A DNA stretch of 64,000 bases, from contig NZ_PCPA01000015.1 of NCBI RefSeq assembly GCF_002979515.1, positions 23,485 through 87,484 of the forward strand, in the 5' to 3' direction. The translations under genes and the position numbers were made by a program. Below are positions 25,706 through 33,070 of this stretch, piece after piece; the first letter of the stretch is position 1, and every line of letters starts with the position of its first letter. Origin of the DNA: Microbacterium sp. MYb54 (lineage in GTDB: Bacteria; Actinomycetota; Actinomycetes; Actinomycetales; Microbacteriaceae). Below the pieces are notes generated by a model. It saw only the letters and a list, made by a program, of their open reading frames with translations, was not told the origin of the DNA and made no database searches.

Positions 25706-26599
25706 TCAGCCCTTCACCGCCCCATCGCTGAGGCCTGCGACGAGGTATTTCTGTGCGATGAACGCGATGACGAACACCGGGATCGTGAGCAGCATGGACG
25801 CTGCTCCCGCCTGTTGCAGCATCGGCAGTGTCTGCCCCAGCTGCGTGGCGATGAACACCGGGACCGTCTTGGACGAGGTGTCGGTGAGCACGAGTGCGGT
25901 GAGGTACTCCTGGAACGCGAACAGGAAGACGAAGATGCCCGCGGTGAGGATGCCGGGACCCATCAGCGGGATCATGACCCGTCGCAGCATCCCGATCCTC
26001 GTGCAACCGTCGATCATGGCCGCCTCGTCGAGCTCTTTGGGAATCTCGGCGAAGAAGTTGCGCAGCAGCCAGATGGTGAACGGCTGATTGATCGCGACCA
26101 GGGCGATGGCCAGGGCGAACGTGGTGTCGTAGATACCCAGCGCACGGCTGATGTCGTACATGGGCAGCACCACGGCGAACCGCGGGAGCGCCCGGAAGAT
26201 CAGCGCGACCACCAGCAGCAGCGCCGAGATGTAGCTCGGGAACCGCGAGAGCGCGTAGGCCGCCGGGATGCCGATGATCAGTGCGATCACGGTGGACACC
26301 ACGGCGACGACCACCGTGTTCACCAGGTAGTCCGCGAAGTACGTGGTCTCCCACAGGTCCACGAACGCCTTCAAAGTCGGCTCGTAGTCCCACAGCACCG
26401 GCGGATTGGCGAACGCGACGTCGGTCGGCTTGGTGACCGAGAGAGTCATCCAGATGAACGGGCTCAGCATCACGATGCAGAGCACACCCAGCAGCAGACC
26501 CGTCACGACGGGAGGACGCGAGGGACCGCGACGACGACGTTTGGAAGAGCCGCCGGTCGTGATGGCCCTGGTCGAGAGATCGGGCGTCAGGAGACTCAT
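25706..26599 (-). CDS. ABC sugar-type permease (MalG-like)
   Basis: A 297-residue CUT1-family inner membrane permease with six membrane helices and the EAA loop E-I-P-K-E-L-D-E-A-A-M-I-D-G-C-T (about residues 191-206). The N-terminus is basic. It overlaps the MalF-like permease by four bases. No ATPase gene is in the operon, which is usual for actinobacterial CUT1 systems that share one MsiK-type ATPase. Confidence 0.85.
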   Translation of the reverse strand: MSLLTPDLSTRAITTGGSSKRRRRGPSRPPVVTGLLLGVLCIVMLSPFIWMTLSVTKPTDVAFANPPVLWDYEPTLKAFVDLWETTYFADYLVNTVVVAVVSTVIALIIGIPAAYALSRFPSYISALLLVVALIFRALPRFAVVLPMYDISRALGIYDTTFALAIALVAINQPFTIWLLRNFFAEIPKELDEAAMIDGCTRIGMLRRVMIPLMGPGILTAGIFVFLFAFQEYLTALVLTDTSSKTVPVFIATQLGQTLPMLQQAGAASMLLTIPVFVIAFIAQKYLVAGLSDGAVKG

Positions 26600-27468
26600 C
26601 GTTCCGCCTTCGCTTCCTTGAAGATGCCCCGGATGAACGGGATCAGCATGACGAGGATCAGGAGGATCGTGAGCACGTTAATCGCGCTGCCCAGCCCCAG
26701 CTTCTCGGCTCCGTCTGCGAATGCGACGGAGTAGACGTAGAGCATGATCGACTCGTTCCCGATCGACTGCGCCTGAGGCGACAGCGGGATGAGGTTGTCG
26801 AACATCCTCAGCACGTCCATGATCGTGATCAGCGTCACGAACCCCAGCACACCGCGGATCGTCGGGATGATGACGTTGAGGTGCGTCTGGAAGGCGTTCG
26901 CGCCGTCGATCTTCGCCGCCTCCTTCAGCTCGGCAGGCACGCCCTGGAGTCCCGCGAGGATGATGAGCATCGCGAACGGGAGCATGTGCCAGACGGTGTT
27001 CGCGATGACGAGGATGGCGTTGGGCACCTGGTCGGTGAACCACAGCACCTGGGTGCCCCCGAAGAAGCCGATCAGCCGGTTCACGACGCCGCCGAAGTTG
27101 TCGTCGAACAGCCACGAGAACGCGACGGCGCCGACGAGGTTCGGCAAGACGTACGAGACCAGCATGATCCCGAGCACGAGTGGCCTCGATGTGGTGATGC
27201 GGTTGATGCCGGTGGCGATGATGTACCCGGCCACCAGCAGGATGATCGTGGTGATCACGGTGACGGTCACCGTGAACAGAACTGCCTTGTGGAAGCGCGT
27301 ATCGGTGAGCGCATCCGCGAAGTTGGCCAACCCGACGAATGTGCCGGGACTGCCGTAACGGACCTGTTCGAAGCTCCACTGCACCGTGCGCACCAGCGGC
27401 AGCACCAGCAGTGCAGACATCACCAGCAGGCTCGGGGCGAAGAGCAACCAGAACTCACGGGCCTTCAT
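26596..27468 (-). CDS. ABC sugar-type permease (MalF-like)
   Basis: A 290-residue permease with six membrane helices and the EAA loop G-V-P-A-E-L-K-E-A-A-K-I-D-G-A-N-A-F (about residues 178-195). It lies between the binding-protein gene (72 bases upstream) and the MalG-like gene (overlapping). The two permeases form the channel of the CUT1 importer controlled by the LacI-type operators near 28860 and 28920. Confidence 0.85.
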   Translation of the reverse strand: MKAREFWLLFAPSLLVMSALLVLPLVRTVQWSFEQVRYGSPGTFVGLANFADALTDTRFHKAVLFTVTVTVITTIILLVAGYIIATGINRITTSRPLVLGIMLVSYVLPNLVGAVAFSWLFDDNFGGVVNRLIGFFGGTQVLWFTDQVPNAILVIANTVWHMLPFAMLIILAGLQGVPAELKEAAKIDGANAFQTHLNVIIPTIRGVLGFVTLITIMDVLRMFDNLIPLSPQAQSIGNESIMLYVYSVAFADGAEKLGLGSAINVLTILLILVMLIPFIRGIFKEAKAER

Positions 27469-27540
27469 GTGCGTCCTTCCTGGACGGACTGTGGCCTGAA
27501 CGTCATGCTCAGGCCACAGTCATCGACTGGCGGGTGTGAA

Positions 27541-28839
27541 TCAGCCGGCGACCTTCTCGCCCGCGGCCTGCATCTGCGCCAGCCCCTCGTCGACGGACAC
27601 GTTGCCGTTGAGGATCTCGACCAGGATCGGACGGATCCCGGTCGTGATGTCGGCGAGCACCGGCGATACGATGGGCGGCTTGGCCGAGGCGAGCGAGTCG
27701 TTCGCGGCAGCTCCATAAGGCGAGTTCTTCTCGGTGACCATGCCCTCCCGTGCGGGGTAGGCGGCGGGGACCGAGGCCTTCGAGGCGTCTTCGCTCACGG
27801 CAGAGGCCATCATCACGAACAGCATCTCGTGGTCGAGCTTGGTGTTGAACGGGATCGACCAGCCGTCGATCGACAGGCGGTTGTACGAATACTCCGCATC
27901 GTCGGAGACCTTCGGCGCACCCGCGAACCCGAACGAGTCGGCGAGCTTGGAGTTGGCGGGCAGGGTCAGGTCGATCATTCGACCCGAGAACATGATCGAC
28001 ATCGCGGCGGTGCCGTTGAACATCTGCTGCTGCACCTTGGGCTGATCGAAGGTGGTCACCTGCGGGTCCATGTAGGGCTTGAGGGCGAGCATCGCCTCGA
28101 CGGCCTGCTTCGCCTCGGGCGAATCGAGCGTCACGTCGCCGCCTTCGTCGACGAAGTCGCCGCCGACCGAGTTCATCGCGGCCTGGAAGCTGGTCGTGAC
28201 GTCGTTCGTGGCGAGCCAGGGCAGGGCGATCGGGTAGTCCATGAGGCCGGCCGCCTTGATCGCGTCGGCCGCCGAGATCATCTCGTCGAAGGTGGTCGGC
28301 ACCTCGAGCCCCAGGTCGTCGAAGATATCGGTGCGGTAGGCCATCACGAACATCTGCGCCTGCATCGGCAGGGCGTAGAGCTCGCCGTCGAAGGACATGC
28401 CCTCGCGCATCGACTCGCTGATCGCGTCGAGGCCGTAGTCGTCGGCGTACTTGTCGAAGAGGTCGTTCAGGGGAACGAGCTTCTCTTCCTGCGCGAGGCT
28501 CGGAATCACGAACCCGTAGGTCTCGACGATGTCGTAGGTGCCCGTCTCACCGGAGAGGGTGGCGGTGGTCTTGGTCACCTGCCCGCCGAAGTCGATCGGG
28601 TCGTGCTTCAGCTGCACGTCGTCAGTCGTGCAGCTCGACACCATGGTGTCGGTGAAGGGGTCGATGGCGGAGGAATTGTAGGCGAGGACGTTGACCGTGG
28701 TCTTGCCCTCAGGAGCGGTGTAGTCGCACGACACCGTTGTCGCGTTCTCGTTGTCGGTGCGGGTCCCGGCGCCGCAGCTGGAGAGGGCAACCATGCCCAC
28801 AGCCACGAGGGCGAGTACCGGCAGTGTCCGATGCTTCAT
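27541..28839 (-). CDS. ABC transporter solute-binding lipoprotein
   Basis: A 432-residue extracellular solute-binding protein (CUT1 family 1) with a lipoprotein signal peptide; the lipobox L-S-S-C places the acylated Cys near residue 22. ATG 28839 gives the normal lipoprotein N-terminus and has GGGA upstream; ATG 28848 would add three residues. It is the first gene of the importer operon, with two operator sites at 28860 and 28914. The substrate is unknown. Sugar-like compounds are usual for the family, but polyols and glycosides also occur. Confidence 0.85.
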   Translation of the reverse strand: MKHRTLPVLALVAVGMVALSSCGAGTRTDNENATTVSCDYTAPEGKTTVNVLAYNSSAIDPFTDTMVSSCTTDDVQLKHDPIDFGGQVTKTTATLSGETGTYDIVETYGFVIPSLAQEEKLVPLNDLFDKYADDYGLDAISESMREGMSFDGELYALPMQAQMFVMAYRTDIFDDLGLEVPTTFDEMISAADAIKAAGLMDYPIALPWLATNDVTTSFQAAMNSVGGDFVDEGGDVTLDSPEAKQAVEAMLALKPYMDPQVTTFDQPKVQQQMFNGTAAMSIMFSGRMIDLTLPANSKLADSFGFAGAPKVSDDAEYSYNRLSIDGWSIPFNTKLDHEMLFVMMASAVSEDASKASVPAAYPAREGMVTEKNSPYGAAANDSLASAKPPIVSPVLADITTGIRPILVEILNGNVSVDEGLAQMQAAGEKVAG

Positions 28840-28859
28840 GTGTCCCATGACGCCGATGG

Positions 28860-28927
28860 TATACGTATGCAGTGGACTTAGGGAAGCCTATATTTTCAGA
28901 AAGACGCTGGACTGAATACGTATACTG
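28860..28927 (-). promoter_or_regulatory. Two LacI-type operators flanking the ABC-importer promoter
   Basis: TATACGTATGCA (28860-28871) and GAATACGTATACTG (28914-28927) both contain the palindrome ATACGTAT, centred 55 bases apart. Between them, on the minus strand, TTCAGT and TATAGG with an 18-base spacer could be the promoter. One operator would sit upstream of -35 and one just after the start, suitable for looping. Confidence 0.7.
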
Positions 28928-28969
28928 CGGCTCCGCCGTATATCGGTGGCCTCACCGACCGGATGGTGC

Positions 28970-29287
28970 CTACAGCCCTTCCGCGATCTCCTTGATCGCG
29001 GCGAGGCGACGGTCCCACTCGCGTCCGATCGCATCGAGCGTCGCCGCCGTGGCGGAGAGCTCGGCGCCGACGACGCGGAAGCGCACCTCGCGCCCCACCC
29101 GCACGGGCTCGACGAGTCCGACCTCCTGCAGGACGGCGAGGTGTTTCGCGATCGCCTGGCGAGACACCGGAAGGCGCCCGGCGAGGGCGGATGCCGAGGC
29201 ATCCCCCTCGCCGAGAGCCGTCAGGATGCTCCAGCGCGTCTCGTCCGCGAGCGCCGCGAACATGGGCATGAGCGTGGCTGTCGTCAC
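28970..29287 (-). CDS. ArsR-family regulator (SRPBCC-linked type)
   Basis: A 105-residue winged-helix protein: A-L-A-D-E-T-R-W-S-I-L-T-A-L-G-E-G, then L-P-V-S-R-Q-A-I-A-K-H-L-A-V-L as recognition helix and G-L-V-E-P-V-R-V-G-R-E-V as wing. No metal-binding cysteines are seen. GTG 29287 overlaps the SRPBCC stop by four bases. ArsR proteins paired with SRPBCC genes are a common autorepressor arrangement; the two inverted repeats at 29817-29866 upstream of the pair are the likely operators. Confidence 0.85.
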   Translation of the reverse strand: MTTATLMPMFAALADETRWSILTALGEGDASASALAGRLPVSRQAIAKHLAVLQEVGLVEPVRVGREVRFRVVGAELSATAATLDAIGREWDRRLAAIKEIAEGL

Positions 29288-29766
29288 GCTTCGCCCTCGA
29301 CCAGGGCGACCATCTTGTCGAGCTCGAGGTCCCAGCCGGTGCGGTGCGACTCGAGGTTCCCGATCGGGTCCGAGGTGCGCTCGAATCCGCTCTCGACGAC
29401 CGTGAGGCGGGTGCCGCCGTCGGCTTCCTCGAGCGTGAAGGTGAAGACGGTCGAGGTCGACTCGTCGACGGCGTCCGGCAGCTTCCCGAGGGCGTCGTCG
29501 TTGTTCCAGCGGTACGTGATGCGCCGCGGCTCGTCGTACTCTTCGACCCGCAGCGGGATCACGTCGTAGTCGGGGAAGCTCATCGTGCCGGTCGCACCGA
29601 CACCGACGCCGTCGAGCACAGTGCGCCCGAACCAGCGGGAGACGTGCTCCGGCTCAGCCACCGCTCGCCACACCTTGTCGACGGACGCTGCGATCTGGAT
29701 GCTCCGCCGCACCGAGAAGGTCTCCTCGTCGACGACGGATGCCTCGTTATGGGTCATGTTCACCAT
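29284..29766 (-). CDS. SRPBCC (AHSA1-like) domain protein
   Basis: A 160-residue START/SRPBCC-fold protein: V-D-K-V-W-R-A-V-A-E-P-E-H-V-S-R-W-F near residues 28-45, a central E-Y-D-E-P-R-R-I-T-Y-R-W strand, T-R-L-T-V-V-E-S-G-F and the closing helix G-W-D-L-E-L-D-K-M. ATG 29766 follows GGAAAGGACCC. Long in-frame upstream sequence is antisense to the MFS gene and is not coding. It probably binds a hydrophobic ligand. Co-transcribed with the ArsR gene. Confidence 0.85.
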   Translation of the reverse strand: MVNMTHNEASVVDEETFSVRRSIQIAASVDKVWRAVAEPEHVSRWFGRTVLDGVGVGATGTMSFPDYDVIPLRVEEYDEPRRITYRWNNDDALGKLPDAVDESTSTVFTFTLEEADGGTRLTVVESGFERTSDPIGNLESHRTGWDLELDKMVALVEGEA

Positions 29767-29816
29767 GATGGGTCCTTTCCTGGTTTCCCGCATGTTCCGC
29801 CGGCCGATCGACCAGC

Positions 29817-29866
29817 TGCAACTCCAGAGTTGCACACGGCCCAGGCTAGCGCAACCCCCGGGTTGC
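29817..29866. promoter_or_regulatory. Pair of ArsR-type operators
   Basis: TGCAACTC-CA-GAGTTGCA (29817-29834) and GCAACCC-CC-GGGTTGC (29851-29866) are two inverted repeats with consensus GCAACnC..GnGTTGC. Their centres are 33 bases apart. They lie upstream of the SRPBCC-ArsR pair. Confidence 0.75.
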
Positions 29867-29993
29867 AGAAGAGGCTTCCGCCCGCCGTACCATCCGTCGG
29901 GAGATCTCACGGATGCAGGACGAAACGCCGGGCCGGCCCCCGACGCGCGTCCATCCACCCGACATCTGCATCGAGCGGATGCGGGTCGGCGGC

Positions 29994-31229
29994 TCAGTCC
30001 CGCGGCCGACGCTTCTCGAGGAAGCCGGCCAGCAGCACGGCCACGAGGGCCGCGACCGGGGCGACGAGAAGTCCCGCTCGCAGGCTCTCGTTCTCGGCGA
30101 TGTACCCGACAAACGGCGGAGACAGCAGGAAGCCGAGACGCAGCAACCACGACACGATCGTGAGCCCGACGCCCGCCCGCAGACCCGGCAGCTCGTCGGC
30201 TGCATGCATGGCTGCGGGGATCAGCGTCGCGATGCCGAAGCCGACGGCCGCGAATCCGAGGATCGTGCCCGGCACGGTGGGGAAGGCGAGCGCGAGAGTC
30301 ATACCGGCGGCGGCGATGATGCCGCCGATCCTGGCGACCCAGCGCTGCCCGAACCGGTCGGTGAGCGGGTCGCCGATGATCCGGCCGATGAACTGCGCGC
30401 CGACCAGGGCGATGAAGCCGAGCGGGGCGATCGCGGCCGCGGCGCCGAGGGACTCGGAGAGATACAGCGTCGCCCACGAGTTCCCGGCATCCTCGGCGAC
30501 AGCGCCAGCCATCGCGATGAGGGTCAGGGCGATGATCGCGATCACGGTGCGCGGGGTCACGCCACGGCGCAGCGCTCCGGCGACTTCTCCCGGCTCGGCC
30601 GTCGTCTCGGCGTCGCCCTCAGCATCGACCTCGCGGTCGCGGCCGGGAAGGCAGAATCGCAGGGCGACGAGAGCGACCGTGGCGAAGACGGCGGTCGAGA
30701 TACCCAGGTGCACGCCCAGCGGCAGCTGCAGCGCGATCGCGACGGCGGCCATCACCCCGCCCAGCACCGCGCCGATCGACCAGATCGCATGGAAGCCGTT
30801 GATGATCGAGCGTCCGTAGCGTCGTTGCACGCGGAGTCCGTGCGCGTTCTGCGCGACATCGGTGATGGCGTCGGAGGCCCCGCCGAGGAACAGCGCGACG
30901 GCGAACAACACGCCCGACGGCGCGAGCGCGGCCGACAGCAGCCCCAGGCTCGTGAGCACGGTGCCGATCACGGCGATGCGCGCCGAGCCGAACCGGCGGA
31001 TCAGCACTGCCGCGAGGAGCCCGGCCGCGATCGCACCGGCGGGGAACGCGGCGATCGCGAAGCCGTAGCCGAGGTTGTCGAGCCCGAGCGCGGACTTGAT
31101 CTCCGGATAGCGCGGAAGGATGTTCGCGAACAGGGCCCCGTTGGTCAGGAACAGGGCGGATACGGCGATGCGCGCGCGTCGGGATGCCTGGTCCGGCGCC
31201 GGTCGTCGAATCGATTCGATGGAAGCCAT
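29994..31229 (-). CDS. MFS transporter
   Basis: A 411-residue major facilitator protein with about 12 hydrophobic segments, an R-R-F-G-S-A-R-I loop after helix 2 and a long acidic linker in the middle (D-R-E-V-D-A-E-G-D-A-E). The N-terminus, with N-G-A-L-F-A-N-I-L-P-R-Y-P, resembles the YbjJ/fucose-permease-like subgroup often annotated for sugars or drugs. ATG 31229 was chosen; upstream residues overlap the promoter and a perfect palindrome TACGATCGTA (31233-31242). The substrate is unknown. Confidence 0.8.
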   Translation of the reverse strand: MASIESIRRPAPDQASRRARIAVSALFLTNGALFANILPRYPEIKSALGLDNLGYGFAIAAFPAGAIAAGLLAAVLIRRFGSARIAVIGTVLTSLGLLSAALAPSGVLFAVALFLGGASDAITDVAQNAHGLRVQRRYGRSIINGFHAIWSIGAVLGGVMAAVAIALQLPLGVHLGISTAVFATVALVALRFCLPGRDREVDAEGDAETTAEPGEVAGALRRGVTPRTVIAIIALTLIAMAGAVAEDAGNSWATLYLSESLGAAAAIAPLGFIALVGAQFIGRIIGDPLTDRFGQRWVARIGGIIAAAGMTLALAFPTVPGTILGFAAVGFGIATLIPAAMHAADELPGLRAGVGLTIVSWLLRLGFLLSPPFVGYIAENESLRAGLLVAPVAALVAVLLAGFLEKRRPRD

Positions 31230-31232
31230 GCC

Positions 31233-31242
31233 TACGATCGTA
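31233..31242. promoter_or_regulatory. Palindrome TACGATCGTA just before the MFS start
   Basis: A perfect 10-base palindrome three bases upstream of the MFS start codon, in the divergent region with the gene at 31398. It could be an operator; no regulator gene is adjacent. Confidence 0.35.
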
Positions 31243-31397
31243 CGGTGCCGCGGGGGCTCTCGCCGACACGAGTCCTCCGGTCGGTTCGCCACGCCCTCGC
31301 CGGTGCCCTCGAACCGTTCAGCAGCCTTCCCTTAGCGACCGCCGTCACACCCCGCAACCCCGTTCCTCGCGTCCTCCGCCCGGCCTACGCTCGTGGC

Positions 31398-33029
31398 ATG
31401 CCCGAACTCACCCACCCCACCGGCCGCGAAGAGGGGCTGCGCGCCATCCCGCGCGACGACGGGTCCGCCCCGCGTGCCCTCGTTCTCGGCGCCACCGGAT
31501 ACATCGGCGGACGACTGACGCCTCGGCTACTCAACGCCGGTTACCGCGTGCGCGTCCTGGCGCGGGATGCCGTGCGGGCGGCATCCTTCCCCTGGGGAGC
31601 CGACTGCGAGATCTTCGAGGGCTCGGCAGACGATGCGAATGCCGTCGCCTCAGCCATGGACGACGTCGACGTCGTGTACTACCTGATCCATTCGATGTCG
31701 GCGGGCAAGGGCTTCGAGGACAGCGACGAGCGCGCGGCGACGACGGTCGCCGAAGCCGCGGCCCGGGCCGGGGTGCAGCGCATCGTCTACCTCGGCGGCC
31801 TGCATCCCGACGATGTGAAGCTGTCGCCGCACCTGCGTTCGCGGGTGCACGTGGGGGAGATCTTCCTGCGGTCGGGGGTGCCGACGCTCGTGCTGCAGGC
31901 CGGCGTCGTGATCGGTTCGGGGTCGGCATCGTTCGAGATGATCCGCCACCTCACCGACGTGCTGCCGTACATGCCGGCGCCGAAGTGGGTGCGCAATCGC
32001 ATCCAGCCGATCGCCGTACGCGACGTGCTGCACTACCTGCTCGGGGCGGCGCGGGTGGAACCAGACGTGAACAGGGCCGTCGACATCGGCGGTCCCGATG
32101 TGCTGCGCTACGGCCAGATGATGAACGGCTACGCGGTCGAGGCGGGTCTCCCGCAGCGCGCCATCGCCGCGCTCCCGGTGCTGACTCCCGGGCTCGCCTC
32201 GCACTGGGTGAACCTCGTGACTCCGGTGCCGCGGTCGATCGCCCGGCCGCTCGTCGCGTCGCTGCAGAACGAGTGCATCATGAAGGACCACGCGGTCGAC
32301 GAGCTGATCCCCCGTCCCGAAGACGGCTTGACCCCCTACCGGAAGGCCGTCGATCTGGCCCTCGGGCGACTGGAAGCCGACACGATCGAGACCAGCTGGC
32401 AGGATGCGGAGGTCTCCGGCGCCCCCAGCGACCCACTGCCGAGTGACCCGGAGTGGGCCGGTCGCACCGTCTTCACCGATTCCCGTTCGGTCACGACGAC
32501 CGCCTCGACCGCGGAGCTGTGGCGCGTGATCCTGGGCATCGGCGGCGAGAACGGGTGGTACTCCTCCCCCCTGCTGTGGGCGGTACGGGGTTTCATGGAC
32601 CGGATCGTCGGCGGCGTGGGCCTCAGCCGCGGACGCCGCAGTCGCACCGCCGCGCGAGTGGGCGACGCGATCGACTTCTGGCGCGTCGAGGCGGTCGAGA
32701 CGACGGATGCCGGATCCCTGCTGAGGCTCCGTGCCGAGATGAAGGTGCCGGGAGAGGCCTGGCTCGAACTGCGCGCCGTGCCCGACGAGGCCGGAGCGCG
32801 GTACGAGCAGAGGGCGGTCTTCTTCCCCCGCGGGCTCAGCGGACGCCTCTACTGGCTCGCAGTGCTGCCGTTCCACGGGCTGATCTTCGCGGGCATGGCG
32901 GCGCGCATCACGAGCGCCGCGGAACAGGCCGGCGGGGAGCAGGCCGAGGCGGAGCAGGCAGGCACGGCGACGTCAGGCGATCGCGCGGGATCAGGCCGAT
33001 CCGACGCGAAACTGCCTGATCCCGCCTGA
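31398..33029 (+). CDS. NAD(P)-binding SDR-like protein with DUF2867 domain
   Basis: A 543-residue two-part protein. The N-terminal half (about 27-300) is an atypical extended SDR with V-L-G-A-T-G-Y-I-G-G-R and a Y-Y-L-I-H-S-M region but no standard YxxxK. The C-terminal half (about 345-500) is DUF2867-like, with W-R-V-I-L-G-I-G-G-E-N-G-W-Y and W-R-V-E-A-V-E. The last 45 residues are Glu/Gln/Ala-rich. ATG 31398 is the first start past the divergent MFS promoter. Homologous fusions are common in actinobacteria, without a known reaction. The 3' end overlaps a palindromic repeat. Confidence 0.8.
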   Translation: MPELTHPTGREEGLRAIPRDDGSAPRALVLGATGYIGGRLTPRLLNAGYRVRVLARDAVRAASFPWGADCEIFEGSADDANAVASAMDDVDVVYYLIHSMSAGKGFEDSDERAATTVAEAAARAGVQRIVYLGGLHPDDVKLSPHLRSRVHVGEIFLRSGVPTLVLQAGVVIGSGSASFEMIRHLTDVLPYMPAPKWVRNRIQPIAVRDVLHYLLGAARVEPDVNRAVDIGGPDVLRYGQMMNGYAVEAGLPQRAIAALPVLTPGLASHWVNLVTPVPRSIARPLVASLQNECIMKDHAVDELIPRPEDGLTPYRKAVDLALGRLEADTIETSWQDAEVSGAPSDPLPSDPEWAGRTVFTDSRSVTTTASTAELWRVILGIGGENGWYSSPLLWAVRGFMDRIVGGVGLSRGRRSRTAARVGDAIDFWRVEAVETTDAGSLLRLRAEMKVPGEAWLELRAVPDEAGARYEQRAVFFPRGLSGRLYWLAVLPFHGLIFAGMAARITSAAEQAGGEQAEAEQAGTATSGDRAGSGRSDAKLPDPA

Positions 33030-33046
33030 CGGCCTGATCCCGCGCG
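32973..33046. repeat. REP-like element B, copy 1
   Basis: The 65 bases 32973-33037 align without gaps to 35243-35307 (about 47 identities by eye; TCAGGC, CAGGCCGAT, TGCCTGAT and GGCCTGA are shared). This copy also forms a perfect 16-bp inverted repeat, CGCGCGGGATCAGGCC (32982-32997) with GGCCTGATCCCGCGCG (33031-33046). It includes the last codons of the DUF2867 gene and lies before the converging BCCT gene, so it may be a two-way terminator. Confidence 0.75.
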
Positions 33047-33070
33047 GGCCGGTGCCGGCCACCTCGCGCT

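Noticed and set aside
29767..30477. N-terminal extension of the SRPBCC gene to 397 residues
   Set aside because: The extra part is antisense to the MFS gene, and a good ribosome-binding site precedes ATG 29766.
29913..31397. N-terminal extension of the DUF2867 protein to 1038 residues
   Set aside because: It is antisense to the MFS gene, with His/Arg/Asp-rich shadow composition.
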